Part shown: positions 17,462 to 26,246 of the stretch, in pieces | Layout of the letters: each line of letters opens with the position of its first letter | How positions within the stretch are numbered: the stretch's first letter is position 1 | Origin: Holtiella tumoricola | GTDB lineage: Bacteria > Bacillota > Clostridia > Lachnospirales > Cellulosilyticaceae | Assembly: GCF_027857615.1 (NCBI RefSeq) | Contig: NZ_JAQIFT010000014.1 | Location: forward strand, 61,170-125,169 | Direction: 5' to 3' | DNA: 64,000 nt | Translations under genes and position numbers: made by a program | The notes under the pieces: model-generated | Database searches by the model: none | What the model saw: the letters and a program-made list of their open reading frames with translations, nothing else | What the model was told of the DNA's origin: nothing

Positions 17462-17562
17462 TAAATTACCCCCTGTTTATGTCTTATAGTTTAACAATAT
17501 ACTAACACAAACAAGGGCACTTATTAATAACTTTTCCATTATTTATTATTACAATATGATTA

Positions 17563-18141
17563 CTATACTTCTTGTGTACTAGAAGATACTTTTGTTGCTT
17601 CTTTTTCATTTGTTACTTTCATAATCTTTTTTAATAGTTCTTGTTGATCAATTAGGTTTACATGATTAGCCTTTGCAAATTGCTTTGCCTTTTCACTATA
17701 CGTACTTGTTGTAATCAGCATACACTTGTTAGCTTTATAGAGATTCATACTTCCATATACTTGTTGAAGTGGTAAAATCCCAATCTCCTCTGCACCACTT
17801 ACACACTTAATGCAAATTATATCCTGCTTTTCCCTCGCAATGATATCGCACCCTAATTCATCTTTAGATTTCAACAAATCAATAAAATACCCTAATCTCT
17901 TATAAAGATTAGCAGTATACGCTACGAATTCATCTTGTTCCATTTTCTTAATCTGATTAATATCTGAACACATTAAAAATGTCTTTTCTCTATCTCTACG
18001 TACACTCTCCATTCCAAGTAAAAGTAAAGCTACAATAAGTATTTTAGTTAAGGCGCTAATAATATTAGAAGAACGTAATATAAACCAAAAATATAATAAA
18101 AGAGCACTAACGAATAAACTTATTTTAATCCATGTTTTCAT
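17563..18141 (-). CDS. Membrane-anchored Mrr-like restriction-endonuclease-fold protein
   Basis: At 192 residues it has two N-terminal membrane helices (about 5-45). A linker and a domain like Mrr_cat follow: FVAYTANLYKRLGYFIDLLKSKDELGCDIIAREKQDIICIKC. The first acidic residue is kept (GCD), but the usual (E/Q)xK reads CIK, so the acidic/Gln position of the active site is lost. Nuclease activity is therefore doubtful. It may bind DNA or nucleotides at the membrane. There is no methylase or restriction partner nearby. Confidence 0.65.
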   Translation of the reverse strand: MKTWIKISLFVSALLLYFWFILRSSNIISALTKILIVALLLLGMESVRRDREKTFLMCSDINQIKKMEQDEFVAYTANLYKRLGYFIDLLKSKDELGCDIIAREKQDIICIKCVSGAEEIGILPLQQVYGSMNLYKANKCMLITTSTYSEKAKQFAKANHVNLIDQQELLKKIMKVTNEKEATKVSSSTQEV

Positions 18142-18218
18142 TTTCTCACCTCTTAGTGTGATTATGGGTTAAAATAAAGATTTTTATTCACTAGTGCAAC
18201 TTAAATACTTACTATATT

Positions 18219-19010
18219 CTACTTTTGTATCTTCACTTCTACGCCGAAGTGGTCTGATACAATAGGTTGATTCTCACCATTAAAGCATACTTGTGAAGAA
18301 ATGACCTCAACAGGCTGACTAGACCATACCAAATCTATTCTAAGTTGTTGTTTATTTTCTTCCCAACCATCTATTTTACCCAATACTGTTACACCTGAGT
18401 CTTTGTTCTGTGCTAGTGTATACGTATCTTGCCAACCTTTTGAAAGCATGTAGTCATATCCTTCACTCCTTGTATTGGCATTATTATTAAAATCGCCCAT
18501 TAGAAATGCAAGACGCCCATTTTTAATCTCTTCATCTAATCTATCTACTTGGAATTTAAATGATTCTTCTTCATCATTCCACCAACCTAAATGGCAAGAA
18601 TAAAAATCAATTAATTCTTCATTATACTGGATCGTTACTTTAATAATCCTTCTAGTCTTCCAGTAGTTAGTATCTGTACCATTGGTAATGAAAAATTCCT
18701 CTTTCTCATAAATAGGATGTTTAGTCAAGATACCAAGTCCTTCTTCATACACCTCATAGCCAATATGAGAGAATGCCCATGCATAATCATAATCTGTTAC
18801 GCCTATTTGCTTTAGCTCATCTAATAATGCGTAAAGATAGTTACCTTCTTTAAGATTATCTCTTATAATTTTGCCATTTTGATGTTGGCTTACTTCTTGA
18901 AGGGCTATTACATCATAGCCCTCCTCTTTAATTTGCTTTGCTAAACATTTTAATTTATATGCTTGCTCTTCCTCTTGCCAAGAATGACAGTTAAGCGTTA
19001 GTAACTTCAT
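18219..19010 (-). CDS. mapP: Endonuclease/exonuclease/phosphatase-fold enzyme, probable maltose-6'-phosphate phosphatase
   Basis: The start is ATG 19010, placed 9 bases after GGGAGA. An in-frame ATG 12 codons upstream overlaps the PTS gene and lacks a site. The 263-residue protein has the EEP motifs LTLNCHSW, ALQEVSQ, SCHLGWWND, LMGDFNNNAN and VSDHFGVEV. MapP of Enterococcus and Lactobacillus is an EEP-fold phosphatase that turns maltose-6'-phosphate made by the PTS back into maltose, and is encoded with the maltose PTS. The same arrangement here, 5 bases after EIICB and with an alpha-glucosidase, makes this role likely. A nuclease or lipase role is less likely. Confidence 0.75.
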   Translation of the reverse strand: MKLLTLNCHSWQEEEQAYKLKCLAKQIKEEGYDVIALQEVSQHQNGKIIRDNLKEGNYLYALLDELKQIGVTDYDYAWAFSHIGYEVYEEGLGILTKHPIYEKEEFFITNGTDTNYWKTRRIIKVTIQYNEELIDFYSCHLGWWNDEEESFKFQVDRLDEEIKNGRLAFLMGDFNNNANTRSEGYDYMLSKGWQDTYTLAQNKDSGVTVLGKIDGWEENKQQLRIDLVWSSQPVEVISSQVCFNGENQPIVSDHFGVEVKIQK

Positions 19011-19015
19011 ACCTC

Positions 19016-20680
19016 TTATCTCCCTAAGATATCTTGTATCGTACACTTAAGCACATCTACTTGTGGACCATAGATTGCTTGCACACCATTATTTTTGTGC
19101 ACAAGACCAATAGCACCATTTTGTTTCCATGCTGTTACATCTCCTACTAAACTAGAATCTTTAACTGTAACACGTAATCTAGTCATACATGCATCTACAT
19201 CTACGATATTTTCTTCACCACCTAAAAGCTCAATAGCTCTTATAGCTTGCATATCTTTTGATCCTGATGCTTTTGCTAATTTTACTCCATCTGCTGCCTT
19301 TGTATCTTCAGCCTCATCGTCAATATAGTTACCTTTACGTCCTGGTGTTGCAATGTTGAATTTCTTGATTAAGAAGCTGAATGCTCCAAAGTTAAGGAAG
19401 AAAAATACAACACTTGTAATAATAAAGTTTACAATATCCATACCAATTCCTGCATTGACCATCATTGGTGCACGAGTAAGGAATTCAATAAATCCAAATG
19501 CATGTACTCTAAGGTTGATAATATCTGCTAACGCAAATGCAAGACCTGTTAACACTGCATAGACTACATAAAGAATTGGTGAAACAAACATGAACATAAA
19601 TTCAATTGGTTCTGTTACCCCTGTTAAGAATACAGCTAAAATTGCAGATAAGAAAATAGTTTTGTATTTAGATCTTTTATCTGGATCTACATTTTTGTAC
19701 ATCGCATAAGAAATACCTAATAATGATGCACTTGAAAGAATAACTTGTCCTACTTTAAAACGAGCTGGTGTTATTGTTGTTAATAATTCATTGTATGCTG
19801 CCATATCTCCAGCAGCTTTTAAGTTATTAAGGTCTGTAATCCAAGCTAACCAAAGTGGATCTTGCCCTGCTACGACTTGTCCTGCAGCTGGACCTGTTAA
19901 CATAGTATATAAGCCACCAAGTTCTGTATAGTTCACTGGTACTGTTAACATATGATGTAATCCAAATGGTAAAAGAAGTCTTTCTAATGTTCCATATACA
20001 AATGGAGCTAATACTGGAGCTGTATCTTTTGATGCAGCTAACCATTGGCCAAAGCTATTTAAACTACCTTGAATGAATGGCCATACAACTGAAAGGAAAA
20101 TAGCCATTACTGTTGAACCTACAATAACCATGAAAGGCACAAAACGCTTACCATTGAAGAATGCTAATGCTTGAGGTAATTTATCAAAGTTATAATATTT
20201 ATTATATAAGTATGCACCTAAGAAACCTGAAATAATACCGATAAATACACCCATATTTAATGCTGGTGCACCTAAAATAGATGTAAAATAATCTGGTACT
20301 GTAAGTTGTTGACCAAATAAGCTTGTTACTACTGCACTACTATCACTAAGCATGCCTGCACTTACACCAAAGATTGCACCTGTAATTCTATTTGTTAAAA
20401 TAAATGTTAATAATGCTGCAAATGCTCCACCTGCACGGTCATTTGCCCAAGATCCCCCGATTGCTACTGCAAATAAAATGTGTAAATTCCCAATGATGGC
20501 CCAACCAATGTCTTCCATAACTCTAGCTACAGTCTGAAATACTTGAGCATCAAAATTCATCCCAATAAGTTTACCAAATGAAACCATTAACCCCGCTGCT
20601 GGCATTACTGCAATAACTACTAATAAGGCCTTACCAAATTTTTGCCAGAAATCGAATGAAAATATTTTTTTGTCCTTCAT
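19016..20680 (-). CDS. PTS EIICB transporter, maltose/glucose type
   Basis: The ATG at 20680 lies 6 bases after GAGAGGT. A GTG six codons upstream has no good site. The 554-residue product has an EIIC domain of about ten helices, a linker, and a C-terminal EIIB domain with the phosphocysteine in VDACMTRLRV. No EIIA domain is fused, so EIIA must come from elsewhere. LPFGLHHMLTVPVNY places it in the glucose/maltose/N-acetylglucosamine family. With MalL-like and MapP-like neighbours it should import maltose as maltose-6'-phosphate. It follows the glucosidase gene by 32 bases. Confidence 0.88.
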   Translation of the reverse strand: MKDKKIFSFDFWQKFGKALLVVIAVMPAAGLMVSFGKLIGMNFDAQVFQTVARVMEDIGWAIIGNLHILFAVAIGGSWANDRAGGAFAALLTFILTNRITGAIFGVSAGMLSDSSAVVTSLFGQQLTVPDYFTSILGAPALNMGVFIGIISGFLGAYLYNKYYNFDKLPQALAFFNGKRFVPFMVIVGSTVMAIFLSVVWPFIQGSLNSFGQWLAASKDTAPVLAPFVYGTLERLLLPFGLHHMLTVPVNYTELGGLYTMLTGPAAGQVVAGQDPLWLAWITDLNNLKAAGDMAAYNELLTTITPARFKVGQVILSSASLLGISYAMYKNVDPDKRSKYKTIFLSAILAVFLTGVTEPIEFMFMFVSPILYVVYAVLTGLAFALADIINLRVHAFGFIEFLTRAPMMVNAGIGMDIVNFIITSVVFFFLNFGAFSFLIKKFNIATPGRKGNYIDDEAEDTKAADGVKLAKASGSKDMQAIRAIELLGGEENIVDVDACMTRLRVTVKDSSLVGDVTAWKQNGAIGLVHKNNGVQAIYGPQVDVLKCTIQDILGR

Positions 20681-20712
20681 CTCGCTACCTCTCTTCACCT
20701 TTTAATATTGTC

Positions 20713-22359
20713 TCAGCTTATTTTGTATAATCTTGCTTCATAAGGTTTAAGAACCCCTTCACTTATCTCATCATCTAGATAGTTGCATAAAAGTAATTCC
20801 TTATATGCTAATTGTTGATCTAGTTGATAAAGTGCTTCTTGATCTGTCAAATTACATAAGATTAAATATTGACCCTCTCTATCTGTACGTGTATAGGCAT
20901 AGATTTTTGGATCTTCTTCAAGTATTAAGTTATATTTACCATATACTAATGAAGTATGTGACTTTCTTAATCTAATCATCGCCTTGTAGAAATTCAAAAT
21001 AGAATTTGGATCTTCTAATTGATATGCTACATTAATCTCATGATAATTCGGATTCATATCTATCCAAGGTGTACCCGTTGTAAACCCTGCATTGTGGTCA
21101 TCATTCCATTGCATAGGTGTTCTTGCATTATCTCTTGAACAATTCCACATATATTTGAGGGCTTCTTCTTCACTTTCACCCATTGCAATCATTTCATTAT
21201 ATTTATTTACAGAAGATACATCATTGTATTCTTCTATATGAGTATAACGTACATTTGTCATACCAATTTCTTGTCCTTGGTAAATAAAAGGTGTACCTTG
21301 TTGCATGAAATACATAAGCCCTAGAGCCTTTGCGCTTTCAGCCCAATACTCTTTGTCGTTACCCCATTTTGATACTGCTCTTGGAATATCATGATTTTCA
21401 ATAAATAATGCATTCCAACCTTTTTCATGAAGCGCATCTTGCCATTTAGAAAGTGTCTTCTTAAAAGTTAGAACATCTAAAGGTTCTTCACCATTTGTAT
21501 CCCATAATTCAAGATGCTCAAATTGAAAAATCATATCAAATTTACCTTGTTCTTCATCTACCCATAAATAACCTTCATCCGCACTTACCCCATTAGCCTC
21601 TCCAACAGTCATAATGTCATAATGTGCAAATGTACGCTCTTTAAGCTCTTTCAAGTAATCATGAATACCTTCCATATTCATATGCTTACTAAAGGAAGAT
21701 ACATATTTAAGTCCTTCTGGATTATCTAAATCTGTAAGACCTTCTTCCTTTTTGATATGGCTAATAGCATCTACTCTAAAACCATCAATACCTTTATCTA
21801 ACCACCAATTGATCATTTGATATAAGGCTTCTCTAACTTCTTTGTTTTCCCAATTTAAATCTGGCTGGCGCTTACTAAATAAATGTAAGAAATATTCATC
21901 TGTAGCTTCATCATATTCCCATGCTGAGCCACTAAAAATACTTTCCCAGTTATTTGGTTCTTCACCCTCTTTTCCTGATCTCCAGATATACCAATCTCTT
22001 TTGTTACTATTTTTTGATGACCTAGATTCTAAGAACCATTCATGTTCATCTGAAGTATGATTAATTACTAAATCTATAATAAGCTTCATACCTCTTTTAT
22101 GAACTTCAGCAAGTAAAGCATCAAAGTCTTCCATTGTACCGAAGTCCTGTAAAATATCTTCATAGTCGCTAATATCATAACCATTGTCATCATTTGGAGA
22201 TTTGTACATTGGGCAAATCCAAATAACATCTATACCTAAATCCTTAATGTAATCTAATTTTGAAATAATTCCTTGAAGATCACCTATGCCGTCCCCATTA
22301 GAATCCATAAAACTACGAGGATAAATTTGGTAACCTATAGCTTCTTTTTTCCAGTTCAT
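20713..22359 (-). CDS. malL: GH13_31 alpha-glucosidase (maltase type)
   Basis: The start at 22359 is 6 bases after AAGGAG. A longer reading would run through the operator. The 548-residue enzyme has nucleophile Asp197 in GFRVDAISH, acid/base Glu254 in TVGEANG and transition-state Asp324 in ENHDIPR, plus DLVINHTSDEHEWF. The residue after the nucleophile is Ala198. In this subfamily Val there favours alpha-1,6 bonds and Ala/Thr favours alpha-1,4, so a maltase is predicted rather than an oligo-1,6-glucosidase. It is cytoplasmic, first in the operon, and would split maltose released by MapP. Confidence 0.9.
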   Translation of the reverse strand: MNWKKEAIGYQIYPRSFMDSNGDGIGDLQGIISKLDYIKDLGIDVIWICPMYKSPNDDNGYDISDYEDILQDFGTMEDFDALLAEVHKRGMKLIIDLVINHTSDEHEWFLESRSSKNSNKRDWYIWRSGKEGEEPNNWESIFSGSAWEYDEATDEYFLHLFSKRQPDLNWENKEVREALYQMINWWLDKGIDGFRVDAISHIKKEEGLTDLDNPEGLKYVSSFSKHMNMEGIHDYLKELKERTFAHYDIMTVGEANGVSADEGYLWVDEEQGKFDMIFQFEHLELWDTNGEEPLDVLTFKKTLSKWQDALHEKGWNALFIENHDIPRAVSKWGNDKEYWAESAKALGLMYFMQQGTPFIYQGQEIGMTNVRYTHIEEYNDVSSVNKYNEMIAMGESEEEALKYMWNCSRDNARTPMQWNDDHNAGFTTGTPWIDMNPNYHEINVAYQLEDPNSILNFYKAMIRLRKSHTSLVYGKYNLILEEDPKIYAYTRTDREGQYLILCNLTDQEALYQLDQQLAYKELLLCNYLDDEISEGVLKPYEARLYKIS

Positions 22360-22372
22360 GTCGTCTCCTTGT

Positions 22373-22389
22373 TGTGCAACCGCTTGCAT
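22373..22389. promoter_or_regulatory. Downstream operator of the maltose operon (LacI/CcpA type)
   Basis: TGTGCAACCGCTTGCAT lies 13 bases before the glucosidase start. Its 14-mer TGCAACCGCTTGCA fits the cre pattern TGNAANCGNTTNCA exactly. It matches the upstream operator at 14 of 17 positions. Binding by the adjacent LacI-family protein, or by CcpA, is inferred. Confidence 0.65.
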
Positions 22390-22474
22390 TGCTATTTAAA
22401 AAATATATGGCTATTATGACCATATTTTCATTGAAATAACCGATTACTTTGTACAAAAAATATACTGTACCCAT

Positions 22475-22513
22475 ATTATAGCTTTTTTATACGTTTTGCG
22501 CAACCGGTTTCAT
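22475..22513 (-). promoter_or_regulatory. Maltose operon promoter with overlapping operator
   Basis: On the minus strand -35 TTGCGC (22498-22503) and -10 TATAAT (22475-22480) are 17 bases apart. The operator TGCGCAACCGGTTTCAT (22497-22513) covers the -35. Occupancy would block RNA polymerase. It lies 124 bp, centre to centre, from the second operator. Confidence 0.7.
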
Positions 22514-22517
22514 AATA

Positions 22518-23516
22518 TTATTTTGATTTTCTTTTAATAAATTCTGTTTCTACTATATAATGTGTTTGCTCTTGTCGCTTTTCTTCTAATTGCCCAATAA
22601 TTAGCTTACCTGCATACCATCCTAACTTTTCTGCATTAATATCTACAGATGAAAGTGGAGGATTTTGATAAGCACCTATTGCTGTATTATTAAAACCTAT
22701 CAGCTCTTTTGAGTCTATACCTACCTCATCAAAATAGTGTTTTATACCTACTGCAATAAGGTCATCCGTTGTAATGATAGCTGTTAACTCATCTAATTCT
22801 ACTAACCTCTTAGCAGCTTCTTCGCCTGTTAATTCATTAAATTCTTTCCCGTGATAAATATATCTTTCATTTAAATCTATACCATAAGCCTGTAATGCTC
22901 TTTTATACCCTTCATAGCGGTCTTTAGATACAGCCCACTCTGTATTAGCCCCCACAAATCCAATGGTCCTGTGTCCACATTTAATGAGTTCTTCTGTTAC
23001 ACGATATGTAGCATCTATATTATCATTATCTACCCATAACGTTTCATCTAATTTTTCAGGATGACCTATTACAACAAAAGGAAATTTCATTTCTTGTAAG
23101 TAAGCTATTGTTTTATCTTGTACTTCAGCTTTTAAGATAACAATTCCATCTACCCTTCTATTGTCTGTAAGTTCCTTTACGTACTTGAGCTCATCCTTTT
23201 TATCTTTTGCAAAAGCATACATTACATAGTAATGATATTGGCTTGCATATAAACTAATTCCTTGCATTACTTGTATAAAAAACGGATTTGAAAAAGAATT
23301 CTCTATTTCATTAGGTAACATGATTCCTAATGTTTGGGTCTTGTTATTTGCCAAACTCCTTGCTATCGCATTAGGCTTAAAGTTTAACTTCTTAATAGCT
23401 TCACGAACTTTAGCCTTTGTCTCCTCGCTAATACGTTCACTATTAGAAAGTACTCTTGATACAGTTGATGGCGCTACTCCTGCTTCTTTTGCCACATCTC
23501 GAATAGTTACTTTCAT
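22518..23516 (-). CDS. LacI-family transcriptional regulator (MalR-like)
   Basis: This 332-residue regulator has the helix-turn-helix TIRDVAKEAGVAPSTVSRVLS, the hinge helix PNAIARSLA and a periplasmic-binding-fold sensor domain. It lies directly upstream of the maltose genes on the same strand, with two matching 17-bp operators in the following 157-base gap. It most probably represses that operon, relieved by maltose or a phosphorylated derivative. AAGGAG is 6 bases before the ATG. Confidence 0.9.
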   Translation of the reverse strand: MKVTIRDVAKEAGVAPSTVSRVLSNSERISEETKAKVREAIKKLNFKPNAIARSLANNKTQTLGIMLPNEIENSFSNPFFIQVMQGISLYASQYHYYVMYAFAKDKKDELKYVKELTDNRRVDGIVILKAEVQDKTIAYLQEMKFPFVVIGHPEKLDETLWVDNDNIDATYRVTEELIKCGHRTIGFVGANTEWAVSKDRYEGYKRALQAYGIDLNERYIYHGKEFNELTGEEAAKRLVELDELTAIITTDDLIAVGIKHYFDEVGIDSKELIGFNNTAIGAYQNPPLSSVDINAEKLGWYAGKLIIGQLEEKRQEQTHYIVETEFIKRKSK

Positions 23517-23606
23517 TGTTTCACTCCTTCAATCCATATTGTATTTCTTTATCATACTCTTTTTCCTTATTAAATTATAGCCTCTTTGTATAAGAAAATA
23601 TAATAC

Positions 23607-23640
23607 AAAAAAGGTGCTACGAGTAATCGTAACACCTTTT
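23607..23640 (-). terminator. Terminator of tRNA-Arg(CCT)
   Basis: AAAAGGTGTTACGA pairs with TCGTAGCACCTTTT with one internal mismatch. On the minus strand it ends in a T run, two bases past the tRNA. Confidence 0.75.
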
Positions 23641-23641
23641 A

Positions 23642-23715
23642 CGTTCCCGACTGGAATCGAACCAGCGGCCTACCGCTTAGGAGGCGGTCGCTCTATCCTA
23701 CTGAGCTACGGAAAC
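23642..23715 (-). tRNA. tRNA-Arg (anticodon CCT)
   Basis: A full cloverleaf reads on the minus strand: acceptor GTTTCCG/CGGGAAC, D arm AGCTCAGTAGGATAGAGC, anticodon loop CTCCTAA and T arm GGTTCGATTCC. The anticodon CCT decodes AGG. The 3' CCA is not encoded. Confidence 0.93.
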
Positions 23716-23824
23716 AGAACTATTTGACTATTTTATATTACGCCTTTAATAGTTATTCGTCAAGTATCATAGCTATACTTAATACTATGATTTTTATAAG
23801 TATTATTTTTAATCATTAGAATAA

Positions 23825-23849
23825 AAAGTGCAAGTTGTTTTGCACTTTT
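23825..23849 (-). terminator. Terminator of the DUF3881-like gene
   Basis: AAAGTGCAA pairs with TTGCACTTT across a 4-7 base loop at the end of the coding region. On the minus strand TTTTTATTC follows. Confidence 0.6.
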
Positions 23850-24747
23850 ATTCCATTATGACTTGACCTTGTATCCAGCAAGTTCCCATAAAGCGCATAC
23901 CTACACTTGGCATGCCTATTAATTCATCCTTATGAATAACAACTTCTAGTATTAAATCATTAACGTCTAAGGTGAGGACATACATTTCTTCATCAGTGAT
24001 TTTATTTTTTCGCTCTTTAATAGCTAAAATCTCACCTAGAATAGCATATACAGAATCTTCTACTGTAGCCGGCATAAAGTACCCACTCATTACAGTTAAA
24101 AAGTCTTCTTCTCTAAGACGCTCTTTCAGTAAAAGGTCTAGTTCTTTTTCTTCCTTTTCTAATAATGATCTTGCTTCTTCATCTCCTTCTTTCATCTTTT
24201 GAAGGATACTACGTAGTTTTTCTCGTTCTTCTTTTTCAACACGTTCTTCTTCTTCATCTTTTTCAATAGGTAAAATAATTGTGCCTTCAGAAGCTATTCC
24301 AACTACGTTAACTTCTTTGATGGTCTTTCCTTGTCGTACACCTTCTAAATACTGTACCGTATTTTGCAAAATAAAAATAATTTCCATTGAACTTTCTTTT
24401 TCTTCAAATATTACATAGTAATCAGTATCTTCTTCATCGTATTCATCGCCTCGTTCAATAGAAAGCTCTTCAATTTGCATATTATTTTCTGCTTCAACGA
24501 ATGCATCACAGTTATAAACTGTAATTTCTGGGTCTTTGTCACTATCATTATCTTTTTTTACTGTTACTCTGACAATAAGATATGTATTTTCTGCTAGCTC
24601 CTGTAAGTATTCTGCAAAGATGACCTCTGGTGTAAGTTCAATTGCCATTTGTTTAGATGGATTGTTTAAAATACCTTCAATAATATCTTCTGTATCATAC
24701 TTATTTGAGGATTTTGAAAACCCAACTGCATTTAGTGGAGATTCCAT
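23848..24747 (-). CDS. DUF3881-like protein of unknown function
   Basis: GGAGG stands 6 bases before ATG 24747; an ATG 18 bases upstream would overlap the site, so the shorter 299-residue form is chosen. It is acidic and soluble, with a beta-rich first half, a Glu/Lys-rich helix (about 160-215, DEEEERVEKEEREKLR) and a C-terminal part with MYVLTLDVNDLILEVVIHK. The opening LNAVGFS and overall layout resemble DUF3881, a family I know mainly from Lachnospiraceae. Role unknown. It stands alone between two terminators. Confidence 0.65.
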   Translation of the reverse strand: MESPLNAVGFSKSSNKYDTEDIIEGILNNPSKQMAIELTPEVIFAEYLQELAENTYLIVRVTVKKDNDSDKDPEITVYNCDAFVEAENNMQIEELSIERGDEYDEEDTDYYVIFEEKESSMEIIFILQNTVQYLEGVRQGKTIKEVNVVGIASEGTIILPIEKDEEEERVEKEEREKLRSILQKMKEGDEEARSLLEKEEKELDLLLKERLREEDFLTVMSGYFMPATVEDSVYAILGEILAIKERKNKITDEEMYVLTLDVNDLILEVVIHKDELIGMPSVGMRFMGTCWIQGQVIME

Positions 24748-24872
24748 AGTCGTCCTCCTCTCCATTATTTTATCTTACATTATACATGAGTAAGTAAAGA
24801 CCTTGCAAGTAGATGCTTCTTTACATTGTATGAAATTTTTTTATATTTCATACTCATTATGATTATATAAGA

Positions 24873-24898
24873 AAAAGAGGTGTCTAAGACACCTCTTT
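24873..24898. terminator. Terminator of the small zinc-ribbon gene
   Basis: AAAGAGGTGTC and GACACCTCTTT form a near-perfect hairpin. On the minus strand it is followed by TTTCTTAT, after the zinc-ribbon stop codon. Confidence 0.75.
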
Positions 24899-25095
24899 TA
24901 ATAATGTTTAATCCACTGACCTACTTGTCCACAATTAGGACAGCGCACTGAATTATTAATTTGACTATTGTAAAGTCCTGCTACATCCATAAATGTTGTA
25001 TCAACACCTGGATAAAATGTTGAATTTAAAGTAGATGCATATCGCTCTATACCTGTCATGTCATATCCGCAACTTTGGCATTGAAATTGTTCCAT
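24898..25095 (-). CDS. Small two-CxxC protein, unknown
   Basis: The 65-residue product has CQSCGY near residue 5 and CPNCGQVGQWIKHY at the C terminus, a split zinc-ribbon pattern with about 40 residues between the pairs. The start at 25095 is 8 bases after GAGGGA, better than an in-frame codon 21 bases upstream. No family is recognised. Confidence 0.6.
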   Translation of the reverse strand: MEQFQCQSCGYDMTGIERYASTLNSTFYPGVDTTFMDVAGLYNSQINNSVRCPNCGQVGQWIKHY

Positions 25096-25186
25096 TATGC
25101 TATTCCCTCTTTTCATTCATTAACTTAATCCTTAGTGTATATGAATTTTAAGATTTTATACATTTTGGGCCAACAATGCCCTTTCA

Positions 25187-25215
25187 TTGGTTTTTTCACT
25201 AGAATATGTTATAAT
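25187..25215 (+). promoter_or_regulatory. Promoter of the DegV gene
   Basis: TTGGTT (25187-25192) and TATAAT (25210-25215) are separated by 17 bases, about 30 bases before the start codon. Confidence 0.65.
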
Positions 25216-25246
25216 ATTTAAAATATTTTCGTTAGGGAGTGACTAT

Positions 25247-26122
25247 ATGAATTTTGTTATTGCTGTAGATTCAGGAGCTGATTTATCTCTTTCTTATCTT
25301 GAATCTGAAAACTTATATCTTTTTCCTTTAACTTTCACTCTAAATGGGTATGAAATCAAAGATGATTTTGGCAAAAGCTATTCCCATAAAAGTTTTTATG
25401 ATTCTTTACGTAGTGGTGCAATGCCTACTACCTCTCAAGTAAATATCTTTACCTTTAAGGAGCAATTTACGATATGGGCTAAGGAAAATATACCTGTACT
25501 TTACCTCGCCTTCTCTTCTGGTCTTAGTGGTACATATAACAGCGCTTGCATAGCACTTAAAGAAGTGCAAGAGGAATATCCTGATGCACCTATTACAATC
25601 ATTGATACATTAGCTGCCTCTAGTGGTGTAGGATTACTTGTTTACCATGCATGTACCCTACGTAAGCAAGGTAAGGATATTAAGGAGGTCGCAGATTATA
25701 TACGTGCAACAGCACCTTACCTTTGTCACCTCTTTACAGTAGATGATTTATATCATCTTGAACGTGGAGGACGTGTAAGCCATGCTTCTGCTTTTGTTGG
25801 GTCTTTACTTCAAATCAAACCTGTACTCTATGTCAACGATGAAGGAAAACTCATTCCTTATCAAAAAGCGAGAGGTAGAAAAAAAGCTTTGCATGCTTTA
25901 GTTGACCTTTTTGGTAGTCTAGTAGAAGATACGACTCAACCTGTTATGATTTCACAATCTGATTGTGAAGAAGATGCACGTCTTGTTGCCAAGCTTCTTC
26001 AAGAAAAATATAATGTGGAAGTGGCTATGATTAATCCAATTGGTTCAGTTATTGGCTCTCATTGTGGTGCCAATGTTATTGCCCTTTTCTTCAGTGGTAA
26101 GCAAAGAGTGCCAAATAAATAG
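25247..26122 (+). CDS. DegV-family fatty-acid-binding protein
   Basis: The start at 25247 follows TTAGGGAGTG; upstream in-frame codons would overlap the promoter. The 291-residue protein begins FVIAVDSGADLS, has MPTTSQVN, FSSGLSGTYN and the C-terminal SVIGSHCGANVIALFF. All are DegV motifs for binding a fatty acid carboxylate and headgroup. Some DegV/FakB proteins present fatty acids to a FakA kinase; no fakA is in this window. It is a single-gene unit ending at a strong terminator. Confidence 0.92.
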   Translation: MNFVIAVDSGADLSLSYLESENLYLFPLTFTLNGYEIKDDFGKSYSHKSFYDSLRSGAMPTTSQVNIFTFKEQFTIWAKENIPVLYLAFSSGLSGTYNSACIALKEVQEEYPDAPITIIDTLAASSGVGLLVYHACTLRKQGKDIKEVADYIRATAPYLCHLFTVDDLYHLERGGRVSHASAFVGSLLQIKPVLYVNDEGKLIPYQKARGRKKALHALVDLFGSLVEDTTQPVMISQSDCEEDARLVAKLLQEKYNVEVAMINPIGSVIGSHCGANVIALFFSGKQRVPNK

Positions 26123-26212
26123 TACTTCTTCTTGAAAACTTTACATAAATATATTATAATTTACGCCTAATCACTTTATACACTTATATTACAAAAGATA
26201 AATCGGAATCAA

Positions 26213-26242
26213 AAAACCGCCCTTTACATCAAGGGCGGTTTT
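26213..26242. terminator. Bidirectional terminator between degV and the deacetylase
   Basis: AAAACCGCCCTT and AAGGGCGGTTTT flank a 6-base loop, with T runs on both strands between convergent genes. Confidence 0.9.
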
Positions 26243-26246
26243 CTTT

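Noticed and set aside
17563..18141. Restriction-modification system
   Set aside because: The Mrr-like protein is membrane-anchored, lacks a key residue, and has no methylase or specificity gene nearby.
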